This document shows positions 1 to 13,090 of a DNA stretch of 64,000 bases, piece by piece; position 1 is the stretch's first letter; the number at the start of each line of letters is the position of its first letter. A program made the translations under genes and the position numbers. Source of the stretch: Monarcha castaneiventris obscurior (taxonomy: Eukaryota > Chordata > Aves > Passeriformes > Monarchidae); NCBI GenBank assembly GCA_026261815.1, contig JAMPIT010000354.1, forward strand, positions 1,550,001-1,614,000, in the 5' to 3' direction. The notes under the pieces were generated by a model. That model worked only from the letters and a program-made list of their open reading frames with translations, was not told where the DNA came from and searched no databases.

Positions 1-1183
1 AGAAGCATCTTGCTCTGACTGCCCTTTGAAAGAGGGAACTCATTTGAAAGCAGTAAATTAAATCCCCCTATTCAGGGAAAGCCAGACATGAATGTACAAC
101 TCAGGGTTCCCCCTCACTAACCTCAGATGACACCAGGGTTTGCCTCAAAACCCCTATAAAATAGAATCTGGGTGCACCTGACCTACAAGTGCAAGGTGTA
201 GAGGCTGCACATGGTGGGAAGTTCCACAGCTCTGCATCACTTAATTCCAAACCAGATCATCCACTTAATGAGGCAGCCCAGGGTTTCAATGTTTTATTTT
301 GCAGTGAGACTTTAATTTTAATTAACTTAATGGAAAAGAGAAATGCTTTAAGACAAAAAACTTTCATTTTTCACATGGGAAATCTCATCCCGGGAGACAC
401 TTGCACATTTTTCTGGTATCGTGCACAAGCACCATAGAAAAATCCTTTCCCTCTTGATCTGTTTTTCCCTGGACAGATGCAGAGGTACAGAGACATCATC
501 ACAAGACCGACCTCTGAGGGTCTTTTTGTTCTACCAAGAGATAATGAGGAGAGAATGATTGTTGCAGGGATGGATGCAGCTGTGGGGGCTAACAGAGGGA
601 TCTCACCCTCATTAATGTCTTTAGGAGGCAAACTCTGCTGGGGTTCCATAGACGTGGGACTGCTTTGTCAGCCTGGAACTTGTCTCCTCCCACAGCTCAT
701 CCTGAACTGCCACCTACACCCCGGCACCTCCTCTCCCCATGCCTGTCCCTGGAACTGCAGGGCCCTGCAAGGGTGCGGATCAGCTGTGTTAATTCAGCTG
801 CAAACCCCTGTCATCCCTGACAGAAACAAATCCATTCGTTATTCATGTGGATGTCACACATATTTCAGGAGACGCTCCATCATCATTTAGCATTAGTTCA
901 TGGCCATTTAGAGTGATCCTGCAGCATCTGCAGGAGGGGTGGTGGCTGCAGGATCCAAGGCCGGGCTGGAGGATGAAAAATGCAGCTCAATCAACAAGGA
1001 TCAATCTTAACATCAGCACAGCAGCTCCTTCTCCCCAGCATGATCTCCACACCTTTGTCATGCAATCCATGGAAACTGTTCCCATCTTTTACATAAAGAT
1101 TGGTTTAGATGGGAACGTTGTTTGAGAAATGACCACAGCAGCAGTTTTCACAAAGCCTTTTGGGAAAACTTGCCTCTTTTCAT

Positions 1184-1240
1184 TAAAATAAAACAAAAAC
1201 AAAAACAAAAACAAAAACAAAAAAAAAAAAAAAAAAAAAA
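1184..1240. repeat. (CAAAAA)n and poly(A) tract
   Basis: Several AAAAAC units run into about 20 A. An AATAAA-like string precedes it, so it could be the tail of an old retroposed sequence, but I cannot identify a body. Confidence 0.9.
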
Positions 1241-4200
1241 GGGAAGAATCCCCAAACAGTAAATGCTTCAAAATAAAAATATCAGGATTGTGTGACTGCT
1301 GTACCCCACCAGCAGCTCCTGAGCAGAAGAGGACACAACATGTTATGTTCTGTGAAATCCTGATCCCCAACCCTAACCCTAATCCCACCCGTATATCCAG
1401 AGAAAAATACCACTCTGATGAACCGAAACTGCAGTTCTGAGAAGAATTCTGGTTCACACAAACACCAAGAAATTTGGTGGTGAATGTCAGCTCCCATCCA
1501 AGGTCCCCTTCAGCTAAACCATCCCAATCCAGATGGCTGGATGAGTTCCTCCCATCTCCCAAACCGTTATTCCATCCCCCATTCAAGGTCAAAATGACGC
1601 CTCTCTGACATCCTGGTTCAGCTTTCACAGGTTCCTCCATCACTGGAGAACTGCTGAGGATTTCACAGCTCTGCTGACACCACTTTGCACATGACAGAGC
1701 CATGAGCTGCTCTTCCAAAGGCTTGCAGGAGGCACTGGAAGGGATAGAGAGACTTTCCTGGATGTCTCAGCATTCACTGTCCGTTTCAGTGCCAGGGAGC
1801 AGTGGAGTGTGGTGTTGCAAGTTTAGGTAATCAAGGGTTAAGCTTCTGTTAATTCCTCCCACTGCTCACTAACTCTCCTCTGCAATTAATTTAGTCCTGC
1901 CTATGGCAACTGCAGCGATGTTTGCTGGGCTGTCGTTGAGCAGCCCCACATGAATCCTGTCCTGTCCTATCCTGGCCTGTCCTCTCCCCCTGCTGTTCCA
2001 GAGCTCCAGCTCATCATTTGTTACTGACCTGGGAGAAATCTCCTGTCACGGAGCCCTTAAATTGCCCCTCTCACAGTAACACAGCTGAATCACCAGAGAG
2101 CATTTGCTGGGGTTTATGTATTCTCTTCTCCTGGCCTAAGATTTATGTCCCTCAAACCTTCAGGTGAACCAACAGTTTGAAGCACTGTTACAGGATTCAG
2201 CCCCTTTCATAAAGGGAAGTCCTTGCTCAACTCCTCCGCTGCACGAGCGTGGGATTTCAGAGAGCCTGGAAAACATGGATGGAACGAGAAACCAAAAAAT
2301 GTTTAAATGGGTTGCTTTGATTTTCTTCTTCCAATAATGACAAAACCTTTAAAAACGCAAAATAAGTTTTAATAAATTTTAATTTTAACTTAACTTTAAA
2401 TTATTTTAATTTCATGCCCATCTTCATATTAGTTTTATATATCAGTCTTCATCACCACTGAAACAGCATCATGAAAATTCAGTTTTGTAGAACAGCTAAA
2501 ACTTGGTCCCACTAAAATGTCTAAAATTTTTGGACCTCCAGTGGTTTGGTTTGGGGGTTTTGGGTTTTGGTTTGTTTTTTATTTTTTCATATAGGCAAGG
2601 AGGACAGACTCAGAACTATTGGCTTCCCTCAGGAAAAAATCCAATTCCCAAGAAACTCACACTGGAAGTGAGATCTGGACAACCTTTGGACTGACTGAAA
2701 GGGAAGCCTACAGACCTGGCATGAGACAAGAGCCTGGAATCCCCTTCTCGTGCAATGTCAGACCGATGTGGGGAGTACCTGAGGAGGAGATGGAATTTGA
2801 CTCAGACTTTTTCACTTCTGATTTTTTTTTCATATTTCAGTCCCTGAGGAAATCACGGAACAGAACTGGCTCCTCTGACAGGAGCAGACAACTGAGCAAC
2901 TCCTCTTCCACATGAAAATCTTCCACATGAAAAACTGATGGCCCCGTTCCCTTGGATGGGCTCCTCTGTGGAAATCCAAGTGCAGATTAAACCTCCTTCC
3001 ATCTGTCTCACCCTGAGCAAATACATGTGCATTTTCCATTACCCTTCACTCCTTCACTTCATGCTCCTTGCCTTAGCACACAGGCTAAATCCTTCCTTCC
3101 ATGGCACAACAGCAACAAACGATCAAAACAATTCAGCTTTTCTTCAAGTAATGGCATGTGCTTGGTTGTAAATATTCATGGCTGGGTGGAAATTGGTTCT
3201 TGATGGCCCTGAGCACACTGGTGTCAATCTGCTGAAATGACTCTCAGTCTCTTTTACCTCCACGGGCAATATTGTTTTCCTGGTGCAGGTCAGTTACATT
3301 AATCCATGGCAGATGGAGTCAGACATGACCACCTCATCTACCTCATTTTTCCTCTTAGCTTGTTGAGCTTCTGCTGCCTGAGAGGTTTCCTCGTGGATTT
3401 CCACAGGTTGGGAAGTCCCAACATGCTTCTAGAGGACCATTCAATGGCACTCATCCCTCAATAAAGTCAATCAATCGAAGGCTTTTCATCATGACCTCTC
3501 AGCAGACACAGGTGACAAAATAGACACTGAGTTTCACAACCTTCAAATTTAGTCACAGATCGTGATTTCCTCCCTCAGGAAGATCTGAGTCCTCCCAACT
3601 TCCAGCTCTCTCATAGCTGTGATCACTTTGTAAGCAAGGAAGTTTTCCATAGGTCTGTTTTCTCAAAGAGCTTTTCCTATGGAACACTGCAGGGTCTCAT
3701 CAGCCCAGCAGGCAGAATGCTTTTTGTATTTTTGAGTCCCATACAGAGCTGGTGTAGCTGTGGCAGCAGCACAATCACCCGACACCCTGCTTGCACCCAC
3801 CTTATCACGATACCTTATCACCTTGCTTGCCCTCACCCTGACCACGCCAGTGGATGCAGAACTCTGCTGCATGGCCGAGCTGAGCCCAGCTGGCACTCCG
3901 GGCATAAATCCCTGTGACAAATGCCTTTGGAGGGGCTCCAGACCCTGCCAGAGGAGATGGAGATGCCTCGCATGACCTCCCCATCCTACGGCTCCTTGGG
4001 AGCTGCCAGGCACATTTTCTGTCAGCAGGAGCTGAGTGATGGATTTGAGGGGGTTTTTTTCAGGGAATCTCCACTGTCTGCTTCTAAAGCAAACAGGGAT
4101 CGTTTCAGGAAATGGGAAAAGACAGGAGTTTGCTCAGAGAAACTGTGGCGGACTCATTATGAAATCAGAGCTGTGAATGCCTCGATGCTCAGTGCAAACG

Positions 4201-4394
4201 GAGCTGTCAGCAACTCTGCATTTTAGGGCAATTTTTGTCCTTAGGTCAATAATGCAAGCTTGAACTCATGCACAGAGTTCACAGAGAGGAAGGTGATCAT
4301 CTTCCCAAACTGGCTTTTATATCTCAGGAAGGCTGAGGGTGAGCTGAGCATGAGAGCGGGTCAGAGACAGGCAGAGCTCCTCAGGGTTAGAGCT

Positions 4395-4965
4395 GTGGTT
4401 TCCATCTCTGTTGGTGACATGAACAATGGGATCGAGGGCACCCTCAGCAAGCTTGATGACACCAAGCTGTGTGACACTCTGGAGGGAAGGGATGGGATCC
4501 AGAGGGACCTGGACAGGCTGGAGAGGTGGGAATGTGTGACCCATCAAGGCCAAGTGCAAGGTCCTGCAAGGCTGTTCAGCCTGGAGGAGAGAAGCTCCAG
4601 GAAGACTGAAATTCTTCATAGCCCCTTCCAATGCCTAAAGGGGTCCAAGAGACATGGAGAGAGACTTGGACAAGGACCTGTAGGGACAGGATGAGGAGGA
4701 ATGGCTTTAAACTGAAAGAAAGTAGGTTTGGATTAGATATTAGGAAAACATGCTTCCCTCGGAGGGTGGTGAGGCCCTGGCACAGGGTGCCCAGAGAAGC
4801 TGTGGCTGCCCCTGGATTCCTGAAAGTGTCCAAAGCCAGGTTGGACGGGGCTTAAGCAGACTGGGACAGTGGGAGGTGCCCCTGCCCATTGCAGGGGGTG
4901 GGACTGGGTGGGCTTTAAGGTCCCTTCCAGCTCAAAGCATTCCAGGGTTCTGTGTTTCTATGAAA
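4395..4965 (+). mobile_element. CR1 LINE, 3' part with the end of ORF2
   Basis: A translated stretch reads like the C-terminal CR1 reverse transcriptase (MNNGIEGTLSKLDDTK, RDLDRLERWE). The 3' UTR follows, ending at TTCTGTGTTTCTATGA. Part of the middle is deleted relative to full CR1. Confidence 0.85.
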
Positions 4966-5029
4966 AAATCAGATGCTCCAAAAATAGCAAAAGGATTTAA
5001 GACCCAGTAGGTCTACACCTGCTTTTTGT

Positions 5030-5075
5030 TATAGAATCATAATTCATCTTGGAAGGGACCTCAAGAGGCCAGAGA
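5030..5075 (-). mobile_element. CR1 3'-end scrap
   Basis: AGAATCATAATTCATC and TTGGAAGGGACCTCAAGAGG match the reverse of a CR1 3' terminus. Confidence 0.5.
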
Positions 5076-7077
5076 CTCTCACTGAAGTCAGACCTGTTTT
5101 CTTCTTTAATCAGGTGGGAATTTCTCCTGTTTCACTTCATGACCACTGGTTTAGATTTTTACCCATTTCTGTCTATGGGGATCATGGACATGGTAGTCAG
5201 AACCTCTCAGGGAGGGTTTAGATTAAACCTACAACAGCCACACCACGATTTTTCACAGGGCACCACTGCACTTGGTCAGATAAGCACAAAGATTCCTCAA
5301 GAGGGGACATCTGGGAGGTTGTTTATTACCTGCCAAGAAGATTCCAAGGGACACTTGCATGGGGGGTATGGAAGAAGATCAGGACAAGCTGCGTTGTTCC
5401 ACTTTACCTCGCCAGCTGGAAACCAGGCTGGGTTTTTTATGTATTCCTTGTCTTTCCGGCCTTTACTTCCAGCTTTGGGCATGACTAGATGAAGTCTGAT
5501 TGCTGTAGAGAGAGTGCAAGTACGTCTGAAAGCTGCTTGTGGTTTCACCCTCCACCCACTGCAGACAGAAAACTGCACCCAGGAGAACTCATCCAGGGCC
5601 AGTTGTCAGGGAGACCCTGTGACATGAACTGTGTTAGTCACAGAGCCACGGCTGAAGGAGGCACCAGGACATGGCGGCTGGCAGACATTTATCAGATTTC
5701 TCCTCTGTTGTTGACAACCTTGGCTCTCCACAGCTTTGGGCACTTCAGTTCTCAGTGCCTGTCTGGGAGAGAGGAGCTGAGGCGCAAGAAGCCGCACTCA
5801 GAGGTATTTCCAAAACTACAAAAATCCTCACACAATTCCCAGGACAATTCTGATAAATCCTGGCAGCCCTCAAGCACCTTCTCTATCCTCAGAACTCCAG
5901 TGACACCACCCTTGCTCAGCAGTTCTTCCCCATCCCAAGGGCAGGTTTGCATTTTGCTCCAGCTCCAGCTGCTGTTTGTAGTGCAAATCCCTGGGCAGGT
6001 GGGCTGTGGAGGACAGAGGAGCTCTCACTTGGCCTCCTGATGAATAACTCTGACAAATGGGAATCACTCAGAAGTGAGGAGTGGTTCTTGCTCTCCTCCA
6101 AACCAAGTGTCAGCTGCTCCAGTGAGTGGAGGCTGAGCCCACAGCTGGCTCTTACACACACAGATTCTTTGTCCTTCCTCTCCCAGGGCCCTCCCTGTGC
6201 CTCATGTCCCTCCTCACTCATCCCCTCTGCTCTCCAGATGGCTCTGACACTTTGGCTGTGCCTGTTTCTGACATTTCCCACTCGTTTAAGTTACTCCCCA
6301 TCCCAAAGCCTGAGTGAGGGAGGGCAGCATGCCTGGCTAAGAAACAGCTCAAACCACATCCAAGCACAGCCCTTTTCAAAGATCATTGAGGAGGACTTTG
6401 TCACTGTTCTGGTCAGGTCTGCAGTCAGATCAGCATCCCAAATGTGGAGCACCAATGTCCCAAGTTAAACAACCTGCAACTGATTTCTGCAGTTTCTCTC
6501 CTTTGGAGTTGTTTCACCCAGTGTTCAATGCATCCAGCATTAAAGCATTTAAAACCGGGTTTGCCATGAAAAGGCCTCACTGAAGTTCAACAGCCTTCAT
6601 TAGATTTTAACTCTATTAACCATTCCAACTCAGGAATGGTTTTTCATGATCATTGATCCAAATTGGAATCTACCCATGGAACTTCCCGCAAAATTTAAAG
6701 CATTATCCTACAATTCTTTAATAAATAAAGGAAATGCAAACCCCATCAGTGTCACAGGGAACTGCTACACCCATAAATCCTTATGGGAAAGAGAAATTTA
6801 ATCCAGAAAAGCACTGGGTGGAATGAGGGTCTGCATTTCCCAAGGGCAGGATTTGCCAGATACCTGAGCCGGGAGAAATCCACCTCCTTTTAGACACCCA
6901 ACAAGATGCCACCAGAAGCAAAATGATAACTCCGCATTCCCTCTGTGCCTGTGCCCACACCCAGACCATCAACAGCACCTGCAAAATTGAGATTTTCCAG
7001 TGCAGACTGGGAAGGCTGCACAGAGACCTGATTTCCTACTGGAAAAACAACCTGTTTGTGTAAAAGTTATCACTGAA

Positions 7078-7107
7078 TTGCACATCTCATTATTGCACAT
7101 CTCATTA
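7078..7107. repeat. Tandem duplication, 2 x 15 bp
   Basis: TTGCACATCTCATTA occurs twice back to back. Confidence 0.9.
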
Positions 7108-8606
7108 TGGCATCTCAGATTCTAAAGCAAACTTTGGAAAAAGTCATGATTCTCCACAAAAATTGTTAAATAGAAAAGTAATGTTTTTTCTGAATCAAGT
7201 ATGCACTATCCTGACTTTTTTCTTGAAGAAAGTGGAAGTTGTATAACAGGAAATGAGAATGGATTAGTTAGTCTAAAAAGCCAAAGCTATTCACTAGACA
7301 TTGGCCTGATGGATACACTAGAAAGAGTGGCAGAGAAAATATGTATAGAGAAAGCCAGACAGATTGACAGAAACTCGTGTCTTAAAATAGCAATATTCAC
7401 ATGAGATACGCTCCATTATGTGGACCCTGTCTGTCAGAAGAATGTGTATTGAAAATAAATGAGTTCTATCCTTCAATTGTCATGGCCACTGGCAATAAAT
7501 AGACACCTGATGAGGCAGAGCAGGCACAAGGGGAAAGTTTGTGTTAGCTGGAATGATTGGATGTGTGAGGAAGCACAGCCCAACATTGCACTTCGCAAAC
7601 GACCCGACTGAGGAGCGTGTGCCCAGCCCAGACACCCAGAACAGACACCCAGAACATCCCCCAGCGCCACGGCCAGGCTGTGCTGGGCAGGGCACTGCAG
7701 CTGGGGAGCATTTGTCAGCAAGGGGGGACTGAGGGATCCCATTCCCCTGCTGCTCACATCCCCAGTATCCATTCCCAGGCCATCCCATCCCTCACTCTGT
7801 GTTTGCCCCATGGGCCGAAAGGGTTTTCAGAGGTTTTCTCCCTGTTGCCCCCCCCATTTTCTGGGCCACACACAAAATCCTCCTGCAAGGCTCCCCTGCC
7901 ACTGCCCAGCTCATCCCAGGCTGGAACAGTGAAGGACCACGAGCCACACCAGCAGCCCCAGGAAAGGGGCTTTGCACAGGGACTCCCAGAACATCACAGT
8001 GGTGTGGCGGGGGCTGATGAGCCCAAGCTTTGCCAGGCTCAGCAGCAGTGGGATGGGAAGACCTTGATGTCACATCGAGCAGCAGGAGCACAGCTCCTCC
8101 AGGAAAATGCCATCTGCCTTCCAACCAGGACCTCCTGGGGGGAGCAATGCAGAAAACAAGGAGGGGATTTCCTTGGCTGCTGCTCTTATCAGGCTTTCCT
8201 CCTCCAAATACTCCAAGGGAATGGCTTTGCTAAAGTGTGTTCTGCCAATTTTCTCTTCTTCACTGCTTTGCCTACAGCAGAGCTCTGCATTATCTTCTCT
8301 GCTGTTCTGTGCATGGCAATCCAGCGCAGGATCAGCACATCCTGCTGAGACCTGGCTGCTCCCTTTGGGGTATCTCTGCAGAAAAGCTGTGGGGACTCAC
8401 TCCTGTGGGCAGACCTTCATACGGGAGATGTTACCTGAGAGGCAGTAGGGGGAGAAGGAACGGGAAGTGTAGGGAAAGCAGAGCTCAAATCCCGTTAATA
8501 AAGCAGTGACAGAGGATTTAAACAGGGCAGTGGAGAAGGAAGAGGGTAAAGTCACATTTTCGAAGTGCCAAGATGCTGCCATTGCAGCTCCTGCTCTCCA
8601 TGCAGC

Positions 8607-8626
8607 CACAGCAGCAGCAGCAGCAC
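8607..8626. repeat. (CAG)n short microsatellite
   Basis: Five CAG/GCA units in a row within non-coding sequence. Confidence 0.85.
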
Positions 8627-11296
8627 TGTGGGCTTTATTGAGGGACATCGTGCACACAACACCCGCCCTGCAGCAGAAGGCAGAGCTGACCAGAGGCAGC
8701 ACAGCACTGACTCCTTCAGCAGCACCTTATTGCAGAGTTGCTGTTTGGTGCAGCCCCCTGCTGCAAAGCTCCTACTGCCTCTGCTCCCAGCTGCCAGCAT
8801 TTGGGGAGTGTATATAAAAACTTCATAGTTCTTCACCCTGCTGACGTATTGCAGAACTGCCCTGGGATTTACACCCTGTTTCCCTTCAGAAGCAAATCAG
8901 GCTTCAGTGATGACTCTTCTCCAGCGGGCACTGCAGCAGGATGGATGTGCTGTCACTGAGCCCGTGTGCAGCTGCAACAGGTTGCTGGTGATTAAATGCA
9001 AAATTCATCCAGGACATGAGGTTCTGATTCAGCCTGGAAGCAGCTCACAGACCTTTACAGCATTCTCCCTGTGGAAACACCTACTCATCCTTCAAACAGA
9101 CACTTTTTGTTGCCTTTTATCTCCAAGAGGTAAAATGTGGAAGGAAAACAGGATTGTTGTGTCCCTTTTGAGTGCTGCTTCCTGGATTTCCATAACTTGG
9201 GGGATTACCTGGAGTCAGTGAGACTGAAGCCCTGCCTCTGAGAGAGACAATGTTGTCTTCTGTCTCAGGTAGGAGCTGCTTTGCAGAACGGGCTGAAGTA
9301 CTGCACTCAATCTCTCACTTGGACAAGTGCTGTCAGTCCATAATATCCTGTCTCTTTCTAGCTGTCCCTGATCTGTTTTAGCAGAGCATTTATTTGGCAG
9401 ACAGGGAATGTTTGGCTTTCTGGAAACTACCGTATTCCCCATGGGAAAAAAAAGTTAAAATCATTGTTTCAGAAGCTATTACCTCAAAAACTCAATAGCG
9501 GGAGTGACACCCTGCTGGGTCCCAGAGGGGCTGCCAAGAGCTCCTGTCTTCCCTAAGAACAGGACCTGCTTTTTAAAGTCCTTTTTAAAGCCCTGCGAGT
9601 GCTTTGAAAGTGCTGGTTACTCCCTGGCTTTGAGGTTTTTGCTTTTGGCTGGTTCTTATTTCATTCTTGGCAGGTCCACAGACAGAATACCTCCTGCTCC
9701 CCACACTTTGCTACAGTCAAGGCAGGTCTGTCCATCCTCCTGGGATCTGACCTCACTCCCCAACTTTTCCGTGGCGGATGGAGCCTTCTTTAACTACAAC
9801 TCCGAGCTATGCTACATCATGACATGTCCCCTGGATTTTTGCATCAGTTTCTCCTTTTTTATCCCATTCTCCAGACTTGCTCACACACGGCTTTTCTTTA
9901 GCAAGCTCCTCTCTGTGGAACTTGGTTGACACCTTCCTACAACTCGGATGACCCAACCCCTGCTCAGACCTGTCCAGGGAGTGGAAACAAGGAAATGGTT
10001 TGCCTGGATATCCAGTTTGAAACAGGCATAGCATCAGAGTTATGCACAGGCAATAAATGAGGCATAAAATTCTATGTTCCTGCTCAGAGGTTTAAAGAGA
10101 GCACAGTGCAGGGGATGGCAATGACTTTGGAGCTGGAGTCAGTTGGACTCATTTGCTGGGAGATCCAAAGCAGCAGAGACAGAAAATATTCCCTTCTCTC
10201 AAAGCCAGACAAAGATCCTGCTGATGAACCAGGCGATCGCAAACCCTGCCCAGGACCTGCTCTCTGCAGGACACACCTGAGCAGAACAAGCAGCAGCACT
10301 CCCAACAAACGCCTGAAACCTGTAACATTCCTGACTCCAGGATCACAGAGCTGAGGCACTGCCCGGCACAGCCTGAGAGCACAGTGGGACTTAGCCCAGA
10401 CCCCAGCACCCCCCAGCTCAGCCAGGATGGGGCTCAGCCACCTCTGCAGCCCCTTGCCCAGCCCCCTCACCTGCCCCAGCAGCACACAGGAGCATCACTT
10501 CATCCAGACAACATCCTTGTTATTTTTATTTTACGCTGACACATTTAGCACCACAGCATCCAGGCCAGCCTGCACTGCCATCAGGGTGCCAGCCAGAAGC
10601 TGGAAACTGAGCAGCAGCTGCTTCCCTCAGAATGCTCAAGTACCCAGCTCACTCCATCTCAGAGCAGACCGTGATCAGAGCTCAGCTTCGTTGCTTTTCC
10701 TCTCCTTTTCTTTCCCCTCCTTTCCTCCAACACAGCACCAGGCAGGTACCCAGATGCTGCCCACACTCCGCAGCAAACCAGGATTTATGAGCCATGAACG
10801 CCAGGAACAAGCAGAAAATTTTCCCTTCCGCAATTCCAGCAAAGCTGCAAACACTTGGAGAAATACAGCTGGACACTGCTCAGAGCAGCCCCGAGCACCT
10901 GCCCTTCTTGCTGGCTCTGTCCAGCCCTCTCTGCTTCCTTCAGCTGGCCAACATCCACTGGTCATGGCACAAGACCCCCAGGCCCCCTGTGATGCTCAGC
11001 CGGACCCATCTGACCCCGAGCAGCCACCTGGGAGCCCTGGGCCTTATGCAGGATGGAGGCTGGACCTGCTACAAGCCCCTTGCAGATCTGGCCCCACAAA
11101 ACCCCTGTTTGGACTCCAACAAACAAACTTCAGCTCAACAGGCTTCCTCCTGCTCCTCTGCCATGCTAGAGCCCGACAGCCACTGCCTTTTCACACTGGG
11201 CCCACACGGCTTGGCCAGTGACCTCCAGGGCTGTCCTGGTCCTGCAGCACCACAGTCCATATGCCCAGAGAAGAGAAAAGCAGAGCGTCTGCTCAT

Positions 11297-11302
11297 ACTC
11301 AC
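11297..11302 (-). other. ASIC2: Splice donor of ASIC2a exon 1
   Basis: The minus strand reads ACT then GTGAGT at the end of the exon, an almost ideal U1 donor. The conserved channel sequence stops exactly here, and the frame then runs on into unrelated residues. Confidence 0.9.
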
Positions 11303-11866
11303 AGTTTTGAAGTCCTTGTGGTTGCACTCCTGGCCTCTGAACTTGCAGTACAGCATCATATCCTTCAGGTCATGGCCAACCCGTGCCAGGAACTCCTGCA
11401 TGCTGAAAACTTTGGGTTTATACTGCTTGAAGTTGGCCTTTTCTTGGAGGATGGCTAAGACAGTGGGGTCAGCCAGGTGAGGGTTGGGGATCTGCAGGTT
11501 GACGTCCAGCAGAGCCAGGAGCTCCCCAGCATGGTACAGGTCATTGGTGGTGAGCCGGGAGAAGCGGAACTCATTGAGGTTACAGATGGTGACAGCAGGA
11601 AACACCAGGCTGTTTGCCACCACCTCGTCCACTTTGGTCACGTGCTGGTAGGAGAAGTAAAAAGCCACCCTGTCCGAGCTCTCCACCAGGAGGAGACCCA
11701 GCGAGCCCACAAAGGCCAAGGTCCAGAGCAGGCGCCGGATGGTCACCGGCCCGTAGACGAAGACATGACGGATCCCGTGGAGCGTGGTGGTGTTGGCAAA
11801 AATCTGGATGCTGGAAGGCTGCAGGCTGCCCATGCTGCCCTCGCTGGTGCTGTCCTTCAGATCCAT
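11303..11866 (-). CDS. ASIC2: ASIC2 first coding exon, isoform 2a (acid-sensing ion channel 2, N-terminal 188 residues)
   Basis: ASIC2 is a subunit of the proton-gated, amiloride-sensitive trimeric sodium channels (ENaC/DEG family) of neuronal plasma membranes. The exon reads MDLKDSTSEG at the N-terminus, then the family's His-Gly gating motif (LHGIRH, residues 30-31), the first membrane segment (about 43-63, LAFVGSLGLLL), and the start of the extracellular domain with FPAVTICN (89-96) and Cys174/Cys181 in the YCKFRGQEC block. The start ATG at 11866 has a strong Kozak context, and an in-frame TGA lies two codons upstream, which fixes the start. The exon ends after Thr188 in phase 0 at a GTGAGT donor. 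From memory, mammalian ASIC2a matches closely but is three residues shorter near residue 11. The remaining exons and the second membrane segment lie outside the window, to the left. The N-terminus rules out the 2b isoform, which uses another first exon. Identification is by recognition, not by search. Confidence 0.96.
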
Positions 11867-13090
11867 GGCTCAGTTAAATCCTGGTCCTGCTTTTTGGGTC
11901 AGTCTGAAGCCAGAACTGGGATCTGGATCTCTCCCCTCTCCTCTCTAAAGTAATTAAACCCTTTTAGGGGTGGGCGAGGGAAGCAGAGTGAGACCAGCTG
12001 CTGCGAGTTTATCCCACGAGCTCAGCAGTAGCTTCGTCGGGGTAAATATTTATATAAAATCCATTCAAACTCTTGCTCTTGATTTCCTCGGTGCGATAAG
12101 GAGGGCTGGTTTTATTTAGGGAGACACCAAGGTGATGTGGAAGAGATGTGGGTGGGCAGCGAAAGCTGAGCCAATGGCAATAAAGTCCTCCCCCTGCACA
12201 CACACACAGAGGCACATACGCGCCGACGGGAGCTGAGATTAAGCGAGCGAGCGAGCCTAAAACAAGTGGAGGCAGCTCGCAGGCAGCTCGCAGGCTGTTA
12301 ACTAGTGCGGAAAGCCGAGGATGCTGCGTCCCGGATGTCTTCAGCCCGACCGGGAGATGTTCCCCGAGCTCCGGGGATGCAACTGCAGGATTTAGGCATC
12401 TCTCCTCCCCCCCACCTCTCCATTTTGGGCAGAAAACACCACCCCGAAAACCCAGCCTGTGCTGCCGGTGTGATTTGCAAGGGAAAGGAGGACAGCAAAT
12501 TCAGCGGGAGAAATAGGAGAGGAAAGGGGGGAAGGAAAAGGAAATGCTAAAAAATAGAAAGAAAGGCTGAAAAATACAAGAAAAGGCGGGGATTTCTGCT
12601 CAGTTCCGTGCACGCACGCAGATTAGAAAGCAGCGGCATGAACCCGCTTCTCTTTCACACGGCAGCTCCGAGCAAAACCCAGGCAGGGCAAGAGCCGGGG
12701 AGCGGCAGCGGAGGGGCTGCAGCATCTCTCATCTCTCCTCTGTCTCAGAGCTTCCCTTCCCTGCAGGACTTTTGGGGAGAAGCGCTGGGAGCCGTGAGTC
12801 GCATACGGATCCGGAGCCCCGCGGCAGGGCAGGGAGAGGGGGCTGCGAGCCGAGACCCCCAGCTCCAGCCTGGGCTGAGTCTGGACGTGGCTGTGCCTCG
12901 GCGGGGCCGGGGGGGCTGTGCCCAGCAGCTCCCGAGCCCCCGGCTCAGCCCCTGGGGCTCGGCGGGCTCCGAGCCAGCAGGACCTCCAGATGTTCTGTCC
13001 GCCGCTGGAAGGCAGCTGTGACGGATGTGTTTGGGGAAGGCGCTCCCAGATGTGCGTTCAGCCGGGAGGTTGGGACGGAGGAGGGGGTGG
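11867..13090 (-). promoter_or_regulatory. ASIC2: ASIC2a 5' UTR and CpG-rich promoter zone
   Basis: This segment lies immediately upstream of the ASIC2 start on the minus strand. CpG and GC content rise sharply at about 12230-12400 and 12600-13080, with many CG dinucleotides in an otherwise CpG-poor window, as expected for a neuronal CpG-island promoter. A short GCGAGC run lies near 12245. No long conserved frame is present on either strand. The transcription start cannot be placed from sequence alone. A TATA-like ATTTATATAA around 12047-12058 is a weak candidate. The call rests on position plus composition. Confidence 0.65.

Larger units (their letters stand above)
1..11302 (-). other. ASIC2: 5' part of ASIC2 intron 1
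   Basis: Because the exon 1 donor points left, all sequence from here to the window start is intronic for ASIC2a. This intron is known to be very long in vertebrates. Apart from one CR1 copy (4395-4965), a short CR1 scrap near 5030 and simple repeats, I see no exon-like conserved frame. The ASIC2b first exon is not here. Confidence 0.8.

Noticed and set aside
1365..1386. Interstitial telomere-like CCCTAACCCTAA
   Set aside because: Only two exact units plus partial flanks, too short to infer a telomeric origin.
7617..8348. 243-codon plus-strand open frame
   Set aside because: The protein is low in conserved motifs, there are overlapping frames in all phases, and no splice or family evidence. 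Chance in GC-rich DNA.
10427..11221. 264-codon plus-strand open frame antisense to the ASIC2 side
   Set aside because: It lies in the intron next to the exon 1 donor, shows no recognisable domain and starts in ordinary sequence.
12047..12058. TATA-like sequence upstream of ASIC2
   Set aside because: AT-rich text is frequent here and the gene has a CpG-rich promoter. Noted only as a weak candidate, not as a site.
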